A DNA stretch of 25,349 nucleotides from an uncultured Lysobacteraceae bacterium (lineage in GTDB: Bacteria > Pseudomonadota > Gammaproteobacteria > Xanthomonadales > Xanthomonadaceae). Where the stretch lies: assembly GCA_937897645.1 (NCBI GenBank), contig CALCNV010000058.1, positions 1-25,349 of the forward strand, given 5' to 3'. A program made the translations under genes and the position numbers. Below are positions 6,492-13,428 of the stretch, piece after piece. Every line of letters starts with the position of its first letter. The first letter of the stretch is position 1. The notes beneath the pieces are model-generated. The model had not been told where the DNA came from. It made no database searches and was given only the letters and a program-made list of their open reading frames with translations.

Positions 6492-7460
6492 CTACGCAGT
6501 GCGCAGAATGCCCGGCAGGAACAGGGACAGGGCCGATTCGAGGGCTTCACGGTCGGTGGCCGGGTCGAACCAGCGCGCGTCCCGTTCCCCGCGCAGCCAC
6601 GTGAGCTGGCGCTTGGCCAACTGGCGCGTGGCGAAGATGGCCTGCTCGCGGAACGCCCCGTCGGACAGCTCGCCATCTAGGTGTTGCCAGGCTTGTCGAT
6701 AGCCGACGGCACGGATCGCGGGCAGATCCAGTGGCGTTTCCACTACCTGCAGCTCTGGAAGTGCGCGCAAACGCCGCACTTCCTCAAGGAAGCCAGCCGC
6801 CAGCATCAGGTCGAAACGTTGCTCGATGCGCGCGTGCAATACCGCACGATCACGCGGCGCCAGCACCAGCTTGAGCACGCGGAACGGAAGGCGTGCGCGG
6901 GCCGGTGCACGCTGCCACTCACTGATCGGACGACCGCTGAGGCGGAAGACTTCCAGCGCGCGTTGGATGCGTTGCGGATCGGTGGGCTTGATCTTCACCG
7001 CCGCAGCGGCATCGATGCGGGCGAGTTCAGCATGCATCGCCGGCCAGCCTATTTCCGCGGCTTCGGCGGCAATCGCTGCGCGCATTTCGGGGTCGGCCTC
7101 GGGCATGGGCGCCAGGCCTTCCAGCAACGCGCGGAAATACAGACCGGTGCCGCCGGCGAGGATCGGCAACTTGCCGCGTGCGGCGATGCTGCCGAGGGCA
7201 GCGGTGGCGTCGTGCGCAAACTCCGCCGCGGAATACGGCTGCCACGGTTCACGCACGTCGACCAGGTGGTGCGGCACGGCAGCGAGCATACCCGCATCCG
7301 GCTTGGCCGCGCCGATGTCCAGTCCGCGATACACCAGCGCCGAATCCACGCTGACTATTTCACCGCCCAGCCGCAGCGCCCATTCCATGGCCAATGCGGT
7401 CTTGCCCGACGCGGTCGGGCCCATCAGCGCGATGGCGAGAGGACGCGAGTCGGCGCTCAT
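6492..7460 (-). CDS. miaA: tRNA dimethylallyltransferase MiaA
   Basis: A 322-residue protein of normal length. It starts MSADSRPLAIALMGPTASGK with the P-loop GPTASGKT at 14-21, then SVDSALVYRGLDIGAAKP (substrate/tRNA-binding region) and AGGTGLYFRALLEGLAPMP. QRIQRALEVFRLSGRPISEW and the C-terminal GYRQAWQHLDGE...FATRQLAKRQLTWLR are also family hallmarks. The enzyme transfers a dimethylallyl group to N6 of A37 in tRNAs reading UNN codons, the first step to ms2i6A. Its substrate DMAPP comes from the MEP pathway, of which IspD and IspF are encoded at 18539-19827. The start has no clear Shine-Dalgarno. It probably leads the miaA-hfq-hflX-hflK-hflC transcript. Confidence 0.96.
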   Translation of the reverse strand: MSADSRPLAIALMGPTASGKTALAMEWALRLGGEIVSVDSALVYRGLDIGAAKPDAGMLAAVPHHLVDVREPWQPYSAAEFAHDATAALGSIAARGKLPILAGGTGLYFRALLEGLAPMPEADPEMRAAIAAEAAEIGWPAMHAELARIDAAAAVKIKPTDPQRIQRALEVFRLSGRPISEWQRAPARARLPFRVLKLVLAPRDRAVLHARIEQRFDLMLAAGFLEEVRRLRALPELQVVETPLDLPAIRAVGYRQAWQHLDGELSDGAFREQAIFATRQLAKRQLTWLRGERDARWFDPATDREALESALSLFLPGILRTA

Positions 7461-7576
7461 CGCGAGTCAATCAACGCAGATGCGAAGGACGGGCCGGCAG
7501 GCAAGCGTGGCTCCTTGGATGGCACGGAAAGCATTCGCGAAGCTTACCGCGCCATGCAAGGCATCTGTTTCCCCCG

Positions 7577-8395
7577 TCAACGCGAATCGAGGTACTGCTT
7601 CAGCGCGTTGATCTCGGCATCGGTCATGACCATGAACCGATACGCCGCGACCCCGCTCATCAAGCCGGTCTTGGATTTGCCACCGGACGCGATTTCCCCG
7701 GTACGCATCAATCGCGTGAACTGTTCCGGCGTGTAGGCCTTGGCCACGACCAGGGGCGGCGTCGGGTCATCGGGCCAACCGTTGAGATCCGGACCATGGC
7801 ATTCCGTGCAGGTAGTCATCGCCAGGTGCCTGCCCAGCGCCAGCGGTTCGGCGGGTGGTACCGCTGGTGGCGCGTTGCCGGGATCGGGCTGCATGTCAGC
7901 CAGCCACGGATGGGTGCCGTCTGCGGTGGACTTGATCAAGGCGTCCGACCATTTGCCCTCCGGCAATTCGGGATTCTCCACGGCTGGAGTGGCGCGTAGC
8001 CAAGCATCGATATCGCGGATTTCCCTGTCGCTCAGATGCTGGAACATCTTGATCGGCATGCCCCACGGCACGTGGCCGTCATGGGTCTTGCCTTCGTGCA
8101 ACAAGGCCTGCAGTGCGACATCGTCGTACAGCGCGCGTCGCTGGGTCAGGTTGGGCGCGACGATGCGCCCGAACTGCTTGCCTTCCATGAACACGTTGCC
8201 CCGCCCGCCTTCGCCATGGCAACCGTTGCAGCCCACGCGCGTGGCCACGCGCAGGCCTTCGACGGGGTCGCCGACGGGTGCGGGTGGCGTGGCTTCGGCG
8301 ACAGGCGCCGCGCTGGTTGCGGGCCCGAAACTGTCCGAACAGGCGACCAGCACAGGCAGGAGCAAGGCAAGCGGCAACGCGGAGATTCTGGGCAT
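7577..8395 (-). CDS. Diheme cytochrome c lipoprotein
   Basis: A 272-residue exported protein. The signal peptide ends in a lipobox (LVAC, Cys19), predicting a lipid-anchored periplasmic protein. A Pro/Ala linker follows and then two cytochrome c domains, with haem-binding CNGCH at 56-60 and CTECH at 196-200. Candidate axial Met residues are in WGMPIKM (about 113-117) for the first domain and Met246 or Met255 for the second. Family knowledge: such proteins pass electrons to or from periplasmic oxidoreductases. No partner dehydrogenase or oxidase gene is adjacent, so its redox partner cannot be named. It lies between folP (78 bp upstream) and miaA (116 bp downstream) on the same strand, a place with no obvious functional link. 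No clear ribosome-binding site is seen. Confidence 0.88.
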   Translation of the reverse strand: MPRISALPLALLLPVLVACSDSFGPATSAAPVAEATPPAPVGDPVEGLRVATRVGCNGCHGEGGRGNVFMEGKQFGRIVAPNLTQRRALYDDVALQALLHEGKTHDGHVPWGMPIKMFQHLSDREIRDIDAWLRATPAVENPELPEGKWSDALIKSTADGTHPWLADMQPDPGNAPPAVPPAEPLALGRHLAMTTCTECHGPDLNGWPDDPTPPLVVAKAYTPEQFTRLMRTGEIASGGKSKTGLMSGVAAYRFMVMTDAEINALKQYLDSR

Positions 8396-8473
8396 GGAAA
8401 CAACAACGCCACGGCATGCGCGGGCCGGCCACCCTCGTGCTGCGTGCCTTCGCGACGATCCCGAAGCAAGGGA

Positions 8474-9373
8474 TCAGTCGTCGTCTGGCCAGCGGATGGC
8501 AGGGCTGGCCGAGGTGTTACGTGGCAGCACCACGCCAGCGATCGCATTCCACACCTTCAACGCATCCACGGTGGCCGCCACGTCATGCACGCGCACGATG
8601 CTGGCGCCGCGTTGTGCCGCGATGAGATGCGCGGCAACCGAACCGAAGACGCGCTGCGCCGCGTCATCATTGCCGGTGATTTCACCGATGCTGCGCTTGC
8701 GCGACAGGCCTGCGAGTACCGGCACGCCCAAGTCGGTGAATCGCTCCAATTGCGCAAGCAACGCAAGGTTGTGCTGGGTGTTCTTGCCGAAGCCGAAACC
8801 GGGATCGATGACGAGGTTCTTCTTGGCGACGCCGGACATTTCCGCGGCGAAGATGCGTTCGGCCAGGAAGCGATGCACGTCGCCGACTACATCATCGTAG
8901 TCAGGTGCTTGCTGCATCGAACGCGGCTCGCCCTGCATGTGCATCAACACCACCGGAACCCCGAGTGCCGCAGCCGCGTCCAGCGCGCCGTCGCGTCGCA
9001 GCGCGTACACGTCGTTGATCAGGCCCGCGCCTGCAGCGACGGCGGCGCGCATGACTTCAGGCTTGGACGTATCGATGCTGATCGGCAACGTAGTTTGTTT
9101 CGCCAGTCGTTCGATCACCGGGATCACGCGGCGCAGTTCTTCTTCGACACTGACCTCTTGTGCGCCCGGACGCGTGGATTCGCCACCGATGTCGAGCAAA
9201 TCCGCGCCCTCTTCCACTAGCGTCAATGCATGCGCGACTGCTGCTTCAAGCGTGTCGTGCACGCCACCGTCAGAAAAGGAATCCGGCGTGACGTTGACGA
9301 TGCCCATGACCTGCGGGCGATCGAACTTGAGGATGCGGCCGGCGCAATCGAGTTGGGGCGTGGTGTCGAACAT
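8474..9373 (-). CDS. folP: Dihydropteroate synthase
   Basis: A 299-residue TIM-barrel enzyme. Motifs seen: VMGIVNVTPDSFSDGG (22-37, pterin/pyrophosphate loop), DIGGESTRPGA (61-71), ISIDTSKPEV (99-108), GLINDVYAL, VVLMHMQGEP (141-150), VIDPGFGFGK (188-197) and LAGLSRKRSIG (220-230). It joins p-aminobenzoate to dihydropterin pyrophosphate to make dihydropteroate in folate synthesis, and is the sulfonamide target family. The ATG at 9373 gives the usual length; the frame is open for 62 more codons upstream, but these run through a palindromic repeat block and are not family-like. The folP-after-ftsH order matches E. coli, although here a terminator and repeats separate the two. Confidence 0.96.
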   Translation of the reverse strand: MFDTTPQLDCAGRILKFDRPQVMGIVNVTPDSFSDGGVHDTLEAAVAHALTLVEEGADLLDIGGESTRPGAQEVSVEEELRRVIPVIERLAKQTTLPISIDTSKPEVMRAAVAAGAGLINDVYALRRDGALDAAAALGVPVVLMHMQGEPRSMQQAPDYDDVVGDVHRFLAERIFAAEMSGVAKKNLVIDPGFGFGKNTQHNLALLAQLERFTDLGVPVLAGLSRKRSIGEITGNDDAAQRVFGSVAAHLIAAQRGASIVRVHDVAATVDALKVWNAIAGVVLPRNTSASPAIRWPDDD

Positions 9374-9403
9374 GTGGGCAACCCGCAAGACAGGACGCCC
9401 AGT

Positions 9404-9427
9404 GTAGAGCGGAGCTTGCTCCGCTGC
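9404..9427. repeat. GTAG-type REP, single arm
   Basis: Starts GTAGAGC, then GGAGCTTGCTCC (palindromic stem) and GCTGC. It has the same format as the pairs at 13148-13214 and 13351-13418, but the stem pairs are changed on both sides (GGAGC with GCTCC in place of CGAGC with GCTCG). It sits in the folP leader. Confidence 0.8.
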
Positions 9428-9429
9428 TC

Positions 9430-9496
9430 TTGTGGGAGGGGCTTCAGCCCCGACGCTTTTCGCCAAAAGGTGTCGGGGCTGAAGCCCCTCCCACAA
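9430..9496. repeat. REP-like inverted pair with GTGGGAG heads
   Basis: Perfect 24-bp arms at 9430-9453 and 9473-9496. Each reads TTGTGGGAGGGGCTTCAGCC followed by CCGA, which itself contains the palindrome GGGGCTTCAGCCCC. The inner part adds CTTTT/AAAAG around a CGCC loop. It would form a very long hairpin in the ftsH-folP gap and begins only 3 bp after a GTAG-type element. Confidence 0.85.
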
Positions 9497-9547
9497 CCAC
9501 CCCTCGAGCAGATTGATTCCGCCAACGCTTGGCTGCGCTCGCAAAGT

Positions 9548-9571
9548 GCATCCGAGCAAGCTCGGACCTAC
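9548..9571. repeat. GTAG-type REP, single arm, inverted
   Basis: On the minus strand this reads GTAGGTCCGAGC then TTGCTCGGATGC, a diverged copy of the GTAG element. It ends against the A run that forms the ftsH terminator tail. Confidence 0.7.
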
Positions 9572-9608
9572 AAAAACAAGAAAGGCCAGGGAGAACCCTG
9601 GCCTTTCT
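9572..9608 (-). terminator. Rho-independent terminator of ftsH
   Basis: A perfect 13-bp stem, AGAAAGGCCAGGG (9579-9591) with CCCTGGCCTTTCT (9596-9608), and a 4-nt loop. On the minus strand it is followed by TTGTTTTTG (T run complementary to 9572-9576). It begins about 21 nt after the ftsH stop codon and separates ftsH from folP. Confidence 0.88.
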
Positions 9609-9629
9609 GTAGTGCGACGTCGGATTGGA

Positions 9630-11549
9630 TCAGGTCTGCGCCGCGGGCCCGCCGATCGGCGGCAGCGGCAGCGCCGCTTCCTTGTCGGCCTTGGTCCAGC
9701 CGGCGGGCGGCGCAGGTTCGCGGCCTTCCATGATGGCGTCGATCTGGGCGACGTCGATGGTCTCGTACAGCATCAACGCTTCGGCCATCTTGTGCAGCTT
9801 GTCCAGGTTCTCGGTCAGGATGGTGGTGGTGCGTGCATAGGCCTTGTCGAGGATGGTGCGCACCACCTCGTCGATCTTGCGCGCGGTGTCGTCGGACACG
9901 TTCTTGTGCTGCGACACCGAACGGCCGAGGAACACTTCTTCCTCTTCTTCCGCATAGGTGATCGGGCCGAGCTCTTCCGACAGGCCCCACTTGGTGACCA
10001 TGTTGCGTGCCATCTTGGTGGCGCGCTCGATGTCGTTGGACGCGCCCGTCGTCACCTTGTCGGCACCGAAGATGAGCTCTTCCGCCACGCGGCCACCGTA
10101 CAGCGTGGCCAGGCGGCTCTCGATGCCGGTGCGGTTGATGCTGTACTTGTCGCCTTCCGGCAGGTACACGGTCACGCCCAGCGCGCGGTCGCGCGGGATG
10201 ATGGTGACCTTGTAGACCGGGTCGTGTTCCGGCACCAGGCGACCGACGATGGCATGGCCGGACTCGTGGTACGCGGTGTTGAGCTTTTCTTCCTCGCTCA
10301 TGGCCAGCGAACGGCGTTCGGTGCCCATGATGATCTTGTCGCGCGCGCGATCGAAATGATCCATGCGCACTTCCTTGCCATTCTCGCGCGCGGCAAACAG
10401 CGCCGCCTCGTTGCAGAGGTTGGCAAGGTCGGCACCGGAGAAGCCCGGCGTGCCGCGTGCGATGGTCATCGGCACCACGTCGTCGGCCAGTGGCAGCTTG
10501 CGCATGTGCACGCGCAGGATCTGCTCGCGGCCCTTCACGTCGGGCAAGCCGACCATGACCTGGCGATCGAAACGACCCGGGCGCAGCAGCGCCGGATCCA
10601 GCACGTCGGGACGATTGGTCGCGGCGATCACGATCACGCCTTCGCCGCCTTCGAAACCGTCCATCTCCACCAGCAACTGGTTGAGGGTCTGCTCGCGCTC
10701 GTCATGGCCGCCACCCAGGCCCGCGCCACGATGGCGACCGACCGCATCGATTTCGTCGATGAAGATGATGCATGGCGCGTGCTTCTTGGCCTGCTCGAAC
10801 ATGTCGCGCACGCGGCTGGCACCGACGCCAACGAACATCTCGACGAAGTCGGAACCGGAAATGCTGAAAAACGGCACCTTGGCCTCGCCGGCGATGGCTT
10901 TCGCCAGCAGCGTCTTGCCGGTGCCCGGCTGGCCCACCATCAACACGCCGCGCGGGATCTTGCCGCCGAGCTTCTGGAACTTGGTCGGATCGCGCAGGAA
11001 CTCGACCAGTTCGCTGACTTCTTCCTTGGCCTCGTCGCAACCGGCCACGTCGGCGAAGGTCACCTTCACCTGGTCCTCGCCCTGCAGCTTGGCGCGCGAT
11101 TTGCCGAAGGACATCGCGCCCTTGGCCCCGCCACCACCGCCCTGCATCTGGCGCATGATGAAAATCCAGAAGCCGATGATCAACAACACGGGCAGGAAGT
11201 TGAGCAGGATCACGCCCAGCGAAATGCCGCTGGCCGGTTCATCCTGCAGGATCTCGACGTTCTTGTTGCGCAGGACGTTAATCAGGTCGCGGTCGAACGG
11301 CGCGTTGGTGACCGATTGCTGGCCGCCATTGAGCGTGTACTGGATCTGGCCGACGCCGGAACGGCTATCACCGCTGAAGGTGACCTGCTTGACGTTGCTG
11401 TTGTCCACCTGGTCCAGGAATTCGGAGTAGGTGGATTTCTGCGCGGCCGCGCCGCCCAGCTTGGGCGAAAAGCTCTGGAACACCACCATCAACACGACGG
11501 CGACGACTACCCACAGCAGCAGATTCTTGGTCAAGTCGTTCATCCTCAT
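9630..11549 (-). CDS. ftsH: ATP-dependent zinc metalloprotease FtsH
   Basis: A 639-residue membrane-anchored AAA+ protease. Two membrane segments (about 8-26 and 110-131) flank a periplasmic domain. The AAA+ module shows Walker A GQPGTGKT (206-213), pore loop MFVGVGASRVRD, Walker B IIFIDE (261-266) and the second region of homology ATNRPDVLDPALLRPGRFDR. The zinc site is HESGH (428-432) with a third ligand at Asp506 (ASNDIERAT). It degrades membrane and short-lived cytoplasmic proteins; in E. coli these include LpxC and sigma-32. Two starts are possible: ATG 11549 (MRMND, GGAG 3 nt upstream) and ATG 11543 (MNDLTKN, GGAG 9 nt upstream). rlmE lies 50 bp upstream as in E. coli, and its modulators HflK/HflC are encoded at 3024-4148 and 2164-3027. 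Confidence 0.97.
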   Translation of the reverse strand: MRMNDLTKNLLLWVVVAVVLMVVFQSFSPKLGGAAAQKSTYSEFLDQVDNSNVKQVTFSGDSRSGVGQIQYTLNGGQQSVTNAPFDRDLINVLRNKNVEILQDEPASGISLGVILLNFLPVLLIIGFWIFIMRQMQGGGGGAKGAMSFGKSRAKLQGEDQVKVTFADVAGCDEAKEEVSELVEFLRDPTKFQKLGGKIPRGVLMVGQPGTGKTLLAKAIAGEAKVPFFSISGSDFVEMFVGVGASRVRDMFEQAKKHAPCIIFIDEIDAVGRHRGAGLGGGHDEREQTLNQLLVEMDGFEGGEGVIVIAATNRPDVLDPALLRPGRFDRQVMVGLPDVKGREQILRVHMRKLPLADDVVPMTIARGTPGFSGADLANLCNEAALFAARENGKEVRMDHFDRARDKIIMGTERRSLAMSEEEKLNTAYHESGHAIVGRLVPEHDPVYKVTIIPRDRALGVTVYLPEGDKYSINRTGIESRLATLYGGRVAEELIFGADKVTTGASNDIERATKMARNMVTKWGLSEELGPITYAEEEEEVFLGRSVSQHKNVSDDTARKIDEVVRTILDKAYARTTTILTENLDKLHKMAEALMLYETIDVAQIDAIMEGREPAPPAGWTKADKEAALPLPPIGGPAAQT

Positions 11550-11599
11550 TGACTCCGGGTTTCCCTGGTTGGCATTCCAACCTCGATTGTTACGTAACC

Positions 11600-12232
11600 T
11601 TACTTGATCTGGATGCGCTTGCCCTGCCCCAAGGCATACACCTCGGGAGAGCGTTTGCGCGATGCATCGGGCTTGCGGATCACCACCTTGTCGTAGCGTC
11701 GCCGCAGTTCCTTCACGTAGTCATCGAAACCGGTGCCCTGGAACAACTTGATCAGGAAATTGCCACCGGGTTTCAGATGACCGTCCGCGAAGTCCATCGC
11801 CAGCTCGGCCAGGTGCATCATCCGCGGCTGGTCAACCGCATCCACACCACTCTTATTGGGGGCCATATCCGACAGCACAAGGTCCACCGGCTGTCCGTCC
11901 AGCATGGCCAAGAGTTGGGATAGGACTTCATCCTCCCTGAAATCACCGTGAAGGAAGTCCACCCCGGCCAGGCTGGGCATCTCCAGGATGTCCATCGCCA
12001 CCACGCGGCCCGTGTCACCCAGCGCCTTGCGCACGTACTGCGACCAGCCGCCCGGCGCCGCGCCCAGGTCCACGACCACCATGCCCGGCTTGAGCAGGCG
12101 GTCGCGCTCGATGAGTTCTTCCAGCTTGTAGGCCGCACGCGAACGCAGGCCTTCGGCCTGGGCTTTCTTCACGTAAGGATCCGCGAAGTGCTCGCGAAGC
12201 CAGCGTTGGCTGCTTTTGCTGCGGGTGGCCAT
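11600..12232 (-). CDS. rlmE: 23S rRNA 2'-O-methyltransferase RlmE (FtsJ/RrmJ)
   Basis: A 210-residue Rossmann-fold methyltransferase, MATRSKSSQRWLREHFADPY onward. The SAM motif is VVDLGAAPGGWSQY (53-66). The K-D-K-E catalytic tetrad is visible: K36 in AAYKLEE, D122 in LSDMAPN, K162 in FLIKLFQG and E197 in SPEVYALG. It methylates U2552 in the A loop of 23S rRNA on the large subunit. The ATG at 12232 matches the family length; the open frame extends 22 codons further upstream without family character. It is followed by ftsH after 50 bp and is divergent from yhbY, the same local order as in E. coli, where the pair is heat-shock induced. Confidence 0.96.
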   Translation of the reverse strand: MATRSKSSQRWLREHFADPYVKKAQAEGLRSRAAYKLEELIERDRLLKPGMVVVDLGAAPGGWSQYVRKALGDTGRVVAMDILEMPSLAGVDFLHGDFREDEVLSQLLAMLDGQPVDLVLSDMAPNKSGVDAVDQPRMMHLAELAMDFADGHLKPGGNFLIKLFQGTGFDDYVKELRRRYDKVVIRKPDASRKRSPEVYALGQGKRIQIK

Positions 12233-12336
12233 GGGGATCTTGTGGGGTCCGGGACGCGCCGCGAGGCGGTCCGGGCAAGGAGCGCGACGGGACGCCATGA
12301 TACCCTGAACCCCCTCAAGCCCCCGTACCGCAGCGC
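12233..12336. promoter_or_regulatory. Divergent intergenic region rlmE/yhbY
   Basis: This 104-bp gap between two divergent starts must hold the promoters of both. On the plus side an extended -10-like TGATACCCT lies at about 12298-12306 (inferred; no good -35 box). I could not find a sigma-32-type pair for rlmE with confidence. Confidence 0.35.
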
Positions 12337-12642
12337 ATGTCCACGACCCTCACTTCCACCCAGTCCCGCTTCCTGCGTGGCCAGGCCCATGGCCTCAAAG
12401 CCCTGCTGCAGATCGGCGCCAAGGGGCTGACGCCTGCGTTCCTGGCAGAACTGGACGCCGTGCTGGAGCAGCACGAACTGGTCAAGGTGAAGGTGGGTGG
12501 CGAAGACCGCGAGGTGCGCGAAGCGATGATCGCGGACATCGCGCAGAAGACCGGGTCGGCCGTGGTCCAGCGCATCGGCCATGTCGCCGTGTTCTACCGC
12601 CCCAGCAAGGACCACCGCCAGATCGTCCTGCCGCGCAAGTGA
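12337..12642 (+). CDS. yhbY: Ribosome-associated RNA-binding protein YhbY
   Basis: A 101-residue protein consisting of a single CRS1/YhbY (CRM) domain: LTSTQSRFLRGQAHGLKALL, then IGAKGLTPAFLAELDAVLEQHELVKVKV and IGHVAVFYRPS. The conserved GxxG-like loop is IGAKGLT (27-33). Family knowledge: YhbY associates with pre-50S particles and may act in large-subunit assembly. It is divergent from rlmE, as in E. coli, which places two large-subunit maturation genes back to back. The ATG at 12337 gives the normal family length. Confidence 0.93.
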   Translation: MSTTLTSTQSRFLRGQAHGLKALLQIGAKGLTPAFLAELDAVLEQHELVKVKVGGEDREVREAMIADIAQKTGSAVVQRIGHVAVFYRPSKDHRQIVLPRK

Positions 12643-12742
12643 TCGAAGCAGTCAATGGTGAAGATTGAATAGCAAAGGGTAAGAGCCAAAGCACGCCTTC
12701 ACTCGTTCCTATTCACTCTTTCATCGTTCCTGCCTACCCGCC
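12643..12742. other. Short intergenic gap yhbY to Mth938-like gene
   Basis: A 100-bp, AT-richer gap. It contains loosely repetitive, partly inverted A/G- and T/C-rich motifs (GTGAAGATTGAATAG near the left end, TTCACTCGTTCCTATTCACT near the right). No promoter could be assigned. Confidence 0.3.
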
Positions 12743-13117
12743 ATGCAACTCAGCCACGAACTGCCCGACTACGCCTACAGCCTGCGTGCCGCCGATGGCC
12801 GCAGTGCGAAGGTCAATGACCGCGTGCTGGCCGCGAGCTTCATCCTTGCACCGAACGAATTGATCGAGGATTGGCAGGTCGGCGACAGTGCTTCACTCAT
12901 GCCCGCTGCCATGGATGCCTTGTTGGCATTGAATCCGGAGCTGGTGTTGCTCGGTACGGGTGATCGCCAGGCATTCCCGTCCGCTGCCGTGATGGCCGCC
13001 TGCCTGACCAAGGGCATCGGCATCGAAGTGATGACCAATGCCGCCGCGGCACGCACGTTCAACGTGCTTGCCGGCGAAGGACGGCGCGTGGTGGCGGGGT
13101 TCCTGTTGTCGCCGTGA
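12743..13117 (+). CDS. Mth938-like domain protein (DUF498)
   Basis: A 124-residue protein covering one Mth938-like/NDUFAF3-type alpha-beta domain: VNDRVLAASFILAPNELIED, then LNPELVLLGTGDRQAFPS (about 70-87) and GIGIEVMTNAAAARTFNVLAGEGRRVVAGFLL at the end. The family is widespread; the eukaryotic relative NDUFAF3 helps complex I assembly, but the bacterial function is not settled. No signal peptide or membrane segment is seen, so it is probably cytoplasmic. It follows yhbY after 100 bp on the same strand and ends just before a block of palindromes. No clear ribosome-binding site precedes the ATG. Confidence 0.85.
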   Translation: MQLSHELPDYAYSLRAADGRSAKVNDRVLAASFILAPNELIEDWQVGDSASLMPAAMDALLALNPELVLLGTGDRQAFPSAAVMAACLTKGIGIEVMTNAAAARTFNVLAGEGRRVVAGFLLSP

Positions 13118-13147
13118 GAAGGTACAGCGAGCACGAATGGCTTGCGT

Positions 13148-13214
13148 GTAGAGCCAAGCTTGCTCGGCTGCTTTTGATTCCGCGCCGAGAGCTGCAGAGC
13201 AAGCTCGGCACTAC
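13148..13214. repeat. GTAG-type REP pair, imperfect
   Basis: Left arm 13148-13171 (GTAGAGCCAAGCTTGCTCGG plus CTGC). Right arm about 13194-13214 is an inverted diverged copy ending CTAC. The left arm has lost one internal stem pair (CAAGC opposite GCTCG). Confidence 0.8.
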
Positions 13215-13232
13215 GACAGCCATGGGAGCGAC

Positions 13233-13298
13233 GTAGGAGCGACGTGAGTCGCGATGGATTTCCCGCGCAAGACCCTTCGCGACTCACGTCGCTCCTAC
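13233..13298. repeat. REP-like pair with GTAGGAG heads
   Basis: Perfect 22-bp arms: 13233-13254 (GTAGGAGCGACGTGAGTCGC plus GA) and the inverted copy 13277-13298. The inner palindrome of each arm is GCGACGTGAGTCGC. The 22-bp centre is unrelated. It closely resembles the pair at 22330-22398. Confidence 0.88.
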
Positions 13299-13350
13299 GC
13301 TTTTATCGGATGCTCGCGTCCTGCGAGAGCGCGAGCGCACGCGACACCCT

Positions 13351-13418
13351 GTAGAGCCGAGCTTGCTCGGCTGCTTTGCACGGTATACACGGACGCAGCC
13401 GAGCAAGCTCGGCTCTAC
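13351..13418. repeat. GTAG-type REP pair, perfect
   Basis: 24-bp arms at 13351-13374 and 13395-13418. Each starts GTAGAGCCGAGCTTGCTCGG and ends CTGC, and they are inverted relative to each other with a 20-bp spacer. The end lies 10 bp from the nlpD stop codon. It resembles the Stenotrophomonas GTAG (SMAG) elements. Confidence 0.9.
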
Positions 13419-13428
13419 AAGAAAACGC

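Larger units (their letters stand above)
13118..13428. other. Gene-free block of three palindromic repeat pairs
   Basis: The 310 bp between the Mth938-like gene and the convergent nlpD gene hold no gene. They contain three successive inverted pairs (13148-13214, 13233-13298, 13351-13418), listed separately. The stretch 13299-13350 also has a small GC-rich inverted motif (CTCGCG...CGCGAG). Confidence 0.8.

Noticed and set aside
8457..8475. Hairpin GATCCC-7-GGGATC at the folP stop as a terminator
   Set aside because: The stem is only 6 bp, part of it is coding, and no T run follows on the minus strand.
13148..13418. CRISPR-like array of repeats
   Set aside because: The repeats are inverted pairs of two different families with irregular spacing and no cas genes, so they are REP-type palindromes.
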